From: Sipunculus nudus
Taxonomy: Eukaryota; Annelida; Sipuncula; Golfingiida; Sipunculidae
Direction: 5' to 3'
Length of the DNA stretch: 64,000 nt
Assembly: GCA_026874595.1 (NCBI GenBank)
Contig: CM049321.1
Location: 12,174,979-12,238,978 of the forward strand
Position numbers and translations under genes: made by a program. Below are positions 27,501 to 39,299 of the stretch, in pieces. The notes under the pieces are model-generated. The model saw nothing but the letters and a program-made list of their open reading frames with translations. It searched no databases and was not told where the DNA came from. Position 1 is the stretch's first letter. Every line of letters starts with the position of its first letter.

Positions 27501-30500
27501 GATCTGTATCCTCATAAATAGAGGAAACAGCAAAATTTAAGTAAAAGTTCACTCGTCCATATTATAAAGATAGAACATCATACAAAGATGAAATATCAGG
27601 GCCAATAAAGTTAAACCATTAATTTACCTCCGTCACCAAACCTCCCCCCCCCCCTCCCCCCCCCCCCCCCTAATAACAGTCCAACCATAGTTCATCCTCG
27701 TTGTACATTAATTGACTGTTGAACACTGCCATCTTACTTCCTTTGTAGAAATAACAGGGAGAGGGCCAAGATAAGCTATAAGTAGCTTTCACTCAATACT
27801 TTTGACGCATGTAGTATGTGATATTTCGAAATTATGTTTCACATCACACTCTACTTCCATATTGAGTATCAATAAAATATCTATAAAAAACATTACACCG
27901 ATGTAAAGCTATCTCCAAAACACACACACAACCGGGTCGCTTTTAGAAGTGTAATGAAATAATAAGCTAATTGGCAGTTGTCACTGTCAAATACTCCATG
28001 TTTTATGCTGGTAACAAGACAACAGGATAAAGCACCAGAAGTTTTCGATACTGACCCATGTATATGGCTCCATCATTTTATATTCCGGGACACTTGACAA
28101 ATGATCAATATTGATACAGCGGATGATAGATATTTTTCATATATTTGTCACGGTAATCACTACGTGATGCTTTATCTGTAAACGATATGTTCGTATGCCC
28201 TGCCTGATTAATATCAAGTTCAATGGTCTAACGAGAAAAATCGTGTTTTGTTCATTTTCCCTCGACTTTACATCTTAAGAAATTTTCTCTTTTACATTAA
28301 CAAAGCAACGACGTGCCTGTGTTTTTTTCCCATAATTGTGTAATATATACACAAGGGCGTCAATACAGGGGGGTGGGGAAGGGGGGTTTATATCCCTCCC
28401 CAGCGTTTTAGCAAGGGGGATGGTAAATGAAACTCCTGCTATTCATAGAATACTATTTATATACTGAAAAAGAAGTATATTTATTATCATAATTATAGAC
28501 TTTGGTTCCATTTCTGAGTTTACTATTTATCAGTGCATAACTCAACCTTATTGAGAATTAAACAAAATTAAATGGGAACATAATACCTTGTTTTTTAAAG
28601 CCTTATCCTCAATTGAAATCTATCTGAAATGTGTCATTCAGACATTAAAAGGTTTATTTATAGATATATATATATATATATATATGTATCTGTGTGTGTA
28701 TGTGTGTGTTTATAAAAACGTTGCCCCAACTTTTATTACCCTCCTACGCCTGCGAGTCATCCCCTACCCTTAGAAGCCACTGGAATTGACGCCATCGGAA
28801 ACAAAAGGTTCCGTTCAGTATATATACAAGTGAGCGACTCACCTACATTATTATACATTTCCAGATTTAGTCGTAAAATATAGTTCTTTGTTATTTAACT
28901 TTATTTTTCCAGAACACCGGAAGAAGTAGTCTTATTTTGTAATGACGTCATAATCACGTCACTGAAATTTTGCACTATGTTTCAGACACAAGGGAGACCG
29001 CCTTCGTGAACGCGGTGTCGTCGGCGGGGGTGGTTTTTCACATCACTCAGGCCTGCAGTATGGGACTGCTGTTACAGTGTACTTGTGATAATTCAAAAAG
29101 AAAGACTACAAACGGTAGTTTTGAATGGGGAGGATGCGGAGACAATGTCAAGTACGGATATAAAAAATCTAAGGAGTTCATGGACGCCGTGCCAAAACGA
29201 AAACGAGGCGACATCCGGACTATGATCCTGCTGCACAATAATGAGGCCGGAAGACTGGTAAGCGCATGCGCAAAACACTATTTACAAATACCTTGTTTAT
29301 TAAAAGCACTTTTATACAAATTTATATAGCCAAATATCTTTGAACTTAAATTGTACGGGGTATACCGTCCTTTTGGCAGACAAACACAATCAAGCTCCTT
29401 AAAACAGAGCACACACAGATATAATGAAGTAATATGTAAGTAATGAGTTATTATTTCAAATTATAGATTTATATTTAATAATATTGATAAATTGATAGAT
29501 GGGTTATTGTTCCTTCTTGTTATAAAGTCAACATCAACAACATTACTCAGTTTGAACCATGAACTTAGAAGATATGCTTTAGACACCATATTAACCATTA
29601 TGTTGTCATCATTGTTACTATGGCAAAAAGGCCTTCTTCAGGGGTTAGCTTAAACAAACGTTACTCAGACTGTCCCTGACTTTCGAAGCTCACAGTTTCA
29701 CCCTTATCTTACATCTGCTAATCGTTAAAAGAATGGAGACAAGTCCCCCAACCCTTGGTCGCTGTCAACATGGCGGTAAATTCCAACCAGCTAACCTCGT
29801 TTGTTTTCTGTGTTTATCAGAAGTTGCCGTGACCTTAATCCTGTGGTAACCATGCTGTCACGTGCACGTTGGAGGAGGGTCTATTGTGGAATATTTCAAT
29901 TCTTAAAGGGGGGGGGGGGGATTCTGTACTTTTTTTTATACATTTTTTTCAGGAAGTACTGCTTTTTAGATATTCATTTTAGGTGTCCATTTCTGTCTCT
30001 TATATACTTTATTTTTCCCAGCTCAGGCTGCTTACACATTCTTTTCAGAACTTGTTTGAGAGTGACATCTTTGTTCACCCAAAGTTCGAAGACAGCGTTA
30101 TCTTGCGGCAACGAATTCTTATAATCTCACCAGTGTTTTTATGTGACTGAAAATTTGAAAGATGGCGGACTCGTGTATTAAAACACACCGTCACATTCAG
30201 TAAAATTGTGCAAAAATTGTGCATAGATTGATACTTTCTGCATATTTGTGATCACACAATATAATACTTTATTCTTGTTTTCTAGTATCCATGAGTAATT
30301 TTGATAATATGTAGTACTCAAGCACATCGTTTACTCGGTGAGATGAGATATAATATATACTTTGGTATTATCGCAGATTTTTCTCTTTTTTTGTTCTTTT
30401 ACTTTTCATAGCAGACTGTTTTTTTTTAATACCTGTTTTTTGCTCCTTTATCTCTACTTTGGACAAGGCTACTCATTGTAAATTTATATTATTTCTACCT

Positions 30501-33500
30501 GTTATGTTCTAGGTAAGGAAGTGTTTTTAATCAGATAATCAACACAGAGTCTATTCAGCCTTTGGATAAAGAATGTTGATATGAAAACCACATTCATCGA
30601 AACAAATAATGAAATATATTATATCCTATTATCTTATTTTACCTAACGATGCGGTATGCTTTATCAAGGCAACCTTTATCTAGAATTTATACATCTGAAT
30701 TTTAAATTTAGGTTTAAAGATTATCACACGGTCCATAATCCATATATGCCCAAAAATCACACAGAATCACTTGTTGTGTAGGAAGTATATTGGTTAATAT
30801 TGCCCATGCATTTAGGTATCATAGATTGTGCTGCATGTATTATCCGATCTTTCTTGGTGGTTTTTCTCCTTGAAACGCTTCTGTCTTTGTCAAAACTTGG
30901 TACGAGTATACTGCATTACACCTATTGAAATTAACATCAGTATAACAAAATTGTTTGGATCTACAAGAAAATGCTGCAATAAAATTCGTTTTCAGTTCAG
31001 GAAAAATTCGCCCTCTTCCACTTCTATTAACTTCTGTTGTCTGTAGACTGCCGTCAGGTATTCACAGCGGTATATATAACGGATGCAATGCACGGCATAC
31101 GAACTGATGTACGACAGCTGAAACAGTAGTTTTTCTTTGATTAGCGGTCAGAATTTAATGGCGGAGACTGGGTGACTCGCCGGCACATTTGGTTGAAGGA
31201 TATCATCACATCAAATACAAACCGTGTGTGTTAAAGTGTCGCATATATCAGCGGTGAGATTCCTCAAAGTTAATCGCAATTTGAGGAGGTGCGGTGCGAG
31301 AGCTGGTGATAGAGTACTCTAACTTTATTGCAGTCAAATGCTATAAAACCCGCGCGAATATCAGCTCCGTTATTACTAGAGCGCCCAGGACGAGTCGTAT
31401 AAATGCAATTTGCAGCTCGGCTGCCTGTGCGCCAGGAGCATATTTCTCCACTGAGTATCAGGCAAGCTTTGTAAAGAAACAACTGCTAGTCGCTGTGATT
31501 ACGACCAACAGATAAAGCATCAAGCGTGCACAAACCAGCTGCCGACCGAACCTGTCCCTTTGTTGTATGGCAACGTTTGACCTGGAGTGGGATATTAAAG
31601 TCACCTTTCTTTTCATATTTGAGTGAAAATTAAAGAGCTCGGCACAACATAAAAGAACACTTTACTACGTTGGACTGGGAGATCGTTGCTTAAACGTCGC
31701 CCGAGCCGGTTGCAGACAATCTATACAAGATATATATCACCCAGAATAAGGCAGACATGCGATAAAACCCGTCATTAAGTTTGAAAGACCCCCTATGACG
31801 AAGGGTTTTCTGTCTAAAAAGCTGGGGTGTCAACCGCCTGTGGGTGCCTACCACCTTCGCGTTGCCCATGGCAACGACTACACTCAAATGGACCGGCGTC
31901 AACGTTATCACAACATAAAACATTTTATTGCTGAACATCAGCAATTACGACTCCATCCCATTACAATTTTAGTTTCCGATGTTTCCTCATTGTTAAAAAT
32001 ACCAATGAACCAATTGTTCTCCATTTAAACAACAGACTAATCCAGGCACCAGAGGTGGTACTATCGTGACTATGGAGATATAGAGCAGAAACCTGCTAGC
32101 GGACCTTATATAATATAGTGGTTGCCATGGTCATTTTATTTTATTTCCCATAACCTGTTGTTGAATTAACAGTCTGAAGATTTGATTTTATTTAGTGGTT
32201 AGCAAGAATTTAATGTTTCTGCGAATATAACAGGGCTCGAATCTGGTATATCTTTCTACCAAACAATGGGGGCATGTAAAGCAGAACTTTTACCGACGCC
32301 AAAGGATTCTTTTCTATTTTACTTTTGAAACATTCAGTATTATGTATGAGAACATCAATAAATTACACGGTGTTGTACATATTTTACTATTTTATCATGT
32401 TTAAATTCCCGAAATCGATCACCGATGTTCCCCCGAAATGAAGTCTGGGTCAGATTCGGTAAAAAAGAATTACTGGCCAAGGGGGACCGGTGCTTATCAG
32501 ACCTTTGCCAGACCTTCTTCTAAATTGTAGGTCAATTCAGGTTGTCTAGCGCTAATTTTGAGCCTATCTGTAATGCCAGGTTCTTATTTGCACGGGCTAT
32601 GAATGTCCAAAAGCCGGTAGTTAAGATATTAGATCAAATCTCGGCGATCTTTTGAATTTCCCAGTGCGGCTTATCAGGAATCGAACCGGAAACTTTTAGC
32701 TTTAGCCCCTTCATATCCTTCTAAGTCCATTTCAGGTGAAAATAGAAAAACTCTGAGATAAAAAATATAGCTCCACCCTGACCCAAACCAGTTTTGATGT
32801 ATGCTTCACAGTTTCATAACTCCAGGCTTGGATCATAGGTGAGCTCAATACCCTAAAGCAAGGGCGGCCCCTTATCTTAGTAAATAGCTGCCTCTTTGCC
32901 CGGATACACATAATGGGAAATCTTTAAATACATGTTATGGTGTTCCAGATGACTTACAGCTTTAACGGAAAGTTTCTCCGTTTTTATCAATGGAATACAT
33001 TCATAACTTTTGAGAGAAATTGCCAACAGACAAACCAATCCAACAAACAACCAACAAACTAACCAGCAAAATAAAATAACCAAAGACATAAATATAACGT
33101 TTGTGTTTCATTACCTTTTGTGTTTTGGTTAAATCCTGAAGACTTCTCCTCGGAATGTCAAATGATATTCGACATGTACAACTGTTGTCCTGATACCTAA
33201 CATCCTGACTGGTTCGCTGTTCGCAGATTGGTTTATTTTTTATCCTGATGGATTATCACAGGGTTAAATGAATCATGAAATGAGTTTTATTAGCTTAATA
33301 ATATAGTATCAATAAGTCACTATGAGATATAAAGTCATATCAACAGTATTGTTACGTAAACGTATTGTTAGATACAACTTCACTTTACCCTTATTATAAC
33401 AGGCAAATAGTCGCCATATCATGTAACCTCACGGTGACAGAGGATTTGTCAGACGTGATACCATGTACCCTCAAGATGAGAGACGAATTGTCAGCAGTGA

Positions 33501-36500
33501 TACCATGTACCCTCACGATGACAGACGAATTGTCAGCCGTGATACCATGTACCCTCACGATGACAGACGAATTGTCAGCCGTCATTTCATGTACCCGCAC
33601 GATGACAGACGAATTGTCAGCCGTCATATCATGTACCCTCACGATGACAGACGAATTGTCAGCCGTCATATCATGTACCCTTACGATGACAGACGAATTG
33701 TCAGCCGTCATATCATGTACCCTCACGATGACAGACGAATTTTCAGCCGTCATATCATGTACCCTCAAAATGACAGACAAATTGTCAGCCGTCATATCAT
33801 GTACCCTCACGATGACAGACGAATTGTCAGCCGTCATGTCATGTACCCTCACGATGACAGACAAATTGTCAGCCGTCATATCATGTACGCTCACGCTGAC
33901 AGACGAATTGTAAGCCGTCATATCATGTACTCTCATGATGACAGACAAATTGTCAGCCGTCATATCATGTACCCCTCACGATGACAGACGAATTTTCAGC
34001 CGTCATATCATGTACCCTCACAATGACAGACAAATTGTCAGCCGTCATATCATGTACCCTCACGATGACAGACGAATTGTCAGCCGTCATGTCATGTACC
34101 CTCACGATGACAGACAAATTGTCAGCCGTCATATCATGTACCCTCACGATGACAGACGAATTGTAAGCCGTCATATCATGTACTCTCATGATGACAGACA
34201 AATTGTCAGCCGTCATATCATGTACCCTCACGATGACAGACGATTGTCAGCCGTCATATCAGGTACCCTCACGATGACAGACAAATTGTCAGCCATCTTA
34301 TCTATACCCTGACGATGACAGACGAATTGTCAGCCGTCATATCATGTACCCTGACGATGACAGACGAACTGTCAGCCGTCATATCATGTACCCTGACGAT
34401 GACAGACGAATTGTCAGCCGTCATATCATGTACCCTTACGATGACAGACGAATTGTCAGCCGTCATATCGTGAACCCTGACGATGACAGACGAATCGTAA
34501 GCCGTCATATCAGGTACCCTCACGATAACAGACGAATTGTCAACCGTCATAGCATGTACCCTCACGATGACAGACGAATTGTCAGCCGTCATATCATGTA
34601 CCCTCAAGATGACAGACGAATTGTCAGCCGTCATATCATGTACGCTCACGCTGACAGACGAATTGTCAGCCGTCATATCAGGTACCCTCATGATGACCGA
34701 CGAATTGTAAGCCGTGTTATTATTTACCCTTACGATGAAAGACGAATTTTCAGCCGTCATATCATGTACACTCACAAAGTCAGACGAATTTTCAGCCGCC
34801 ATATCATGTGTCACCACGATGACATATAAATTAATAACCGTCATATCAGGTACCCTCACGATAACAGGCGAATTGTCAGCCGTCATATCATGTACCCTCA
34901 GGATGACAGAAGAATTGTCAGCCGTCATATCAGGTACCCTCACGATGACAGACGAATTGTCAGCCGTCATATCAGGTACCCTCACGATGACAGACGAATT
35001 TTAAGCCGTCATATCATGTACCCTCACGATGACAGACGAATTGTCAGCTGCCATATCATGTACCCTCACGATGACAGACGAATTGTAAGCCGTCATATCA
35101 GGTACCCTCACGATGACAGACGAATTGTAAGCCGTCATATCATGTTCCCTCACCAAGTCAGACGAATTGTCAGCGGTAATATTATGTTTCCTTGTAATTT
35201 TATGTGTCCAGATGCATTGTCAGCCGTCATGCCATGTGTCCTCACTATTATAAAGGAATTGCCAGCCGTCATATCATGTAACCTCACTATGACCGACGAA
35301 TTATCAACCGACATGTCATGTACCCTTTCTGTAAGGGGATGCATATAAAAGTGGATTAAAACTATTTGGCCAATGAAACTTTATTCGCTAAGCGGTTGGT
35401 ACGCTTGGCGTGTGTACCACCGACATGGGTTCTATTTCCCTCTAATATAATAACCTTATTTTCAGATTTGTCCACATGAATTGTCAATTATGCAATCATT
35501 TGCCCTAACGAAGACAGACATATTGACAGACGTGATATCATGTACAATCACGACAGACTGTGTATTATGACTTTATGTGCGCTTATGGGCCGCGGAATTG
35601 AGATATATAGCGTCGTATAAAGTCAGTTTTACATAATAAGAGAAATTACATGCTCCCATTGTAACAGGATGTTTGTGGGGCTTGTGGTCATGTACCATTA
35701 ATGGTACAGGTAATTACTACATGTGAATATGCCGAAGTTTCGAGGTTCATGGATTATGGGCCCAAGCAAGAGTTATGCAAATAGTATATCAGAAACCGTG
35801 GGCGAGTGTTATTATATATTATTGTTTTGTTACATATTGATGTGTTTCCAATCAGTATGATGACGTTATATCTTGAAGACCTTGGATTTTATTAAAAACT
35901 CAAATTTCATATGTCGTTAATTACTTCCAGCTTAAGATCCGTTTTTCTCGAAACTCTGCTGCAAGAAAGGTTACCTTTTTCTCAGAAGCAAATATATATA
36001 ACAGATATGTCAATCGGCCAAGAAGTAAGAAACATGGGCGCGATCAGAAATCTTGCAGAAACGCACCTGTCCCCGCATCTCCGCGAACGCCAGAACACAC
36101 ACTTTGCACCGGTTGACCCCGGACGTCTTTGGAATCATATAATTGGGCACTGGATGTTAGAGACTTCCGTGGTAATCGGTAAGCACGGGGGCGAGATGAA
36201 AGAGTTAGAGTAGCGAGGCGGCCCTCAGCAGTTTGATGTGGGGGCCATGCACAAATAATACTAACGCTTGCTTTCAACACCTTAGTCCCATTGATGTTTC
36301 TTTTATTCCAGGAAATCCAAGGAGCCATTGCCGACATTTTCTCTTTGTTTGCAATGTGTAACAACATTGAAAAGGCAGCTTTTAACAGATTTAATAGCTG
36401 GTTTATTGGACATATGTAACCGGTCGGTCAGTCTAGGGGCAGGAATAAAGCAAGGACAAGTCCATACATATGTCCCGTTTCAGCGAAAATGTTTTCCACC

Positions 36501-37461
36501 GTAACATCAATCGTCCGCGAAAGCCAGGTGGGCGACGGAAGCGTTTGATCCATAGAGAGGACTTCACAGATCTACAGTTAGCATGACCTCTTTAACCGCC
36601 ACCCTCAATACTGTTATCTGTTAAAGAGACCGTAACACAACACAACCGCCGCCAACTCACAAAAAGAAAAATGTCTTTGAAGAGTCACATCAGACTGGCA
36701 CAAAAGAGTGTTGGATAATTCCTCCTCACACAAATCCCTACATCACAGTATCGACTTAATCACACTGGGTGAATTTTTTTATATCAACGTCTAAAAGATT
36801 GTGGTGTTTAGGACATTTGTTTTCCAACGATTTGTAACTGCTTTAGAGATGTGGCGTTTTCTCCCAATGTCCTCTAACGTCTCCGCCATACAGGAAGTCC
36901 ATGGTTGTCTTGGTTGTTGGTTGCTTTGTTGGTTTGACTGTTAGCAATTTTACTTAAAACAATTATCAGCGGATTTCGGTAAAAGTTTCTGGAGCGTTAA
37001 TGAAACACTAAAGGAAGAACCCATTAAATTTAGGGGGTTATCTGCATGGATAACCATTATATTTTTGCTTAATGTTTCTATACCAAAAAAAGGGATTTGT
37101 TCACCCCGACCGAAGGACAAAGTAATTCACTACTTTCGGAGGCCGCCTTTGCTCTTACGGGCGGAGCTGACCTATGGTGTTGGGACACCGTGACACATGT
37201 ATTTGCATTCATATAATTTTTAAGTACACATCAACGTTTTATCAGGCGGAGGTATATGGGGTATCTGACTGCTTGTTCATAATTTGATTTTACTTGGCAC
37301 GATGTCAGTGTGAGCAAAGTTTCCTACAAATGGCGTAATTGTACTATGTGAGCTTGCCTTTCCATCCATAAAAAGATATCATGAAGACCTCAAGGAGAGC
37401 ACGTATCTCCATCAGGATTTAAACCTGCATTGTGAATCGTTTTGAATAATATATATTTATA

Positions 37462-37498
<37 letters not shown>

Positions 37499-38050
37499 GT
37501 ATATAATCAATACGAAAACATGTCCTAGGTAATAAATATTAATTCATCATGTTGCCGGATTGTACTGGCCAGTTTTAATGTAAATATTTCCACACCTGAT
37601 CGCGGATTCATCCGTAACTAAAAGACATATCAAAGTTTCTTTTCTTTGTTATTTATCCCAAGACATATTTGGTCCATGCCTCGTTATTATTTAATTAAAA
37701 GGTACACTGCTTGAGTCAGGCGAGCGAGGTATGTATCAGACCATAATAACTAAATTCCAGTTTTGATAGGGGTTCATTATGAATTGCATTTTCCTAATAA
37801 TTCTCCCAAACGCAAGAAGAATTATTACTTTAAGTAAAGAATAAAGTAAACATTTAATACGAGTACACTTTTGATTGGTTATTAATGATAAGTTAATGAA
37901 GGGCATTTTAAAAACGGCATTTCATGAAAGACATCCCAGAAAATTAGGTTAAATATTTTACGAATATTATCGACTTTTCGCCACTGATACCAGCCAGCTA
38001 GCATTTATTTAGACTTCAGGCAGTTATGAAGATCATATCGGGTATGTATG

Positions 38051-38094
<44 letters not shown>

Positions 38095-39238
38095 ATCGGT
38101 TGAGATCGAGGGATATATAATGTTTTTAAAGCTACTTTTGTAGAATTGATAAAAACTAGGTGATTATCATTATGAATATCCAAGGGAGTAACTACTACAT
38201 TATTTGTTTGAAGTAAATACAGAATTAGCAACACTTTAATGAGCTGTTCGATATAAATGACTGTATTTTCATATAAATAAATATATTACTGTACAAGTCC
38301 TGTCACATGGTGTATATACAGCATGCAAACCGTTATTGGACAACTCGAGCGGCAGCTAACAATGTACACATCAAATAGCGAGCACTTGACTTTGATCAGC
38401 GGAGCGTGCGGTGTTGCTGCACTCAGATTCCGTATACATGATCAACACTGTAACCGATCACTAGTGTAGCGCGGGAATACAGAAAGTCCAAATCACTTCC
38501 AGATGGCTGCCCTCACATCTGAAGTGATCGGGCACTTTTGTGTCGCGTGCCGCCATAAATCAAGCGGCCGTCTTTTCTGCCATATTCCTTTTAAACTCAT
38601 TATTCCCAGCGTTTTTATGCCCTAAGTAATGGAAAATAATGACGGAAACTTGACACATATTGGACGTAAGGTCTACTGAAATCGCCACTTTATAGCTACA
38701 TGTAATTATTTTCTATTAAATTAACACATAGTCAGATAGAAACCACGGAGACACATTGTACTAACCGTTGATCCTCCGAAATGTTTATCCGTACGAATAA
38801 CCCAATAAATTAACAAATATTCTAATCATTAATTAATGATGAATGGTTAGAAATAATCAAGAATTATTTATTTAATAATGATCATGTATCAGTCTTTAAT
38901 CTATCACATTTTTATATATTCTGCAATTGTTATCAATTTATGTTCGCTTTCTTTATTATAGTCATTTTTTATTATAACTTTCTTTTGTTTAGTGTTCGAT
39001 TTATTTTAGTTATAATAGCTGACAATAATTATGGTTTTATGCGTATTATTTATTTACTTATATCTATATTCAAATATAACTTTCAGCATCAAGCCACGAG
39101 TTTCCGTATTCTGTTTTCCATGGGGGACTCCTTGTCCCTGTTTTCAGGTCGTGTTCTATATTAGTCGTGTTTTTTCTCTAATTTGTTTATGGCGCTCGAG
39201 TCTATTTGATTAATAGCTCTCTGTATTGTAATAAATAA

Positions 39239-39299
<61 letters not shown>

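Larger units (their letters stand above)
16245..28985 (+). other. Wnt6 intron 2 (12,741 nt, phase 1)
   Basis: No gene is supported. Contents in order are a decayed 16-bp minisatellite (about 16.95-17.2 kb) and (TA)n at 18.34 and 20.58 kb. Next come a repeat copy at 21.03-21.28 kb and a compound (TA)n(GA)n at 23.0 kb with a GC-rich neighbour at 23.09-23.23 kb. These are followed by (TA)n at 24.46 kb, a 21-bp minisatellite at 24.88-25.43 kb, a decayed ~60-bp array at 25.93-26.5 kb, a poly-C tract at 27.64 kb and a repeat copy at 28.35 kb. Confidence 0.85.
1298..29088 (+). other. Upstream ATG opening a 139-codon alternative frame across spliced Wnt6 exons 1-3
   Basis: An ATG at 1298-1300 (G at -3, C at +4) precedes the Wnt6 start and is in another frame. 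Reading the predicted spliced mRNA, this frame stays open through the rest of exon 1, all of exon 2 (73 codons plus 2 nt) and 33 codons of exon 3, and stops at TGA 29086-29088. It gives 139 codons overlapping the Wnt6 frame. It matters only if transcription starts upstream of 1298. The peptide is basic and Ser-rich with no family I recognise. It may be chance or a translational brake. Confidence 0.3.

Noticed and set aside
33365-34985. Long repeat-protein-like open frames (160-230 codons) on both strands in the 42-bp array
   Set aside because: They exist in several phases at once because the unit is divisible by three. Single-base indels switch frames, and there are no splice signals, domains or codon preference.
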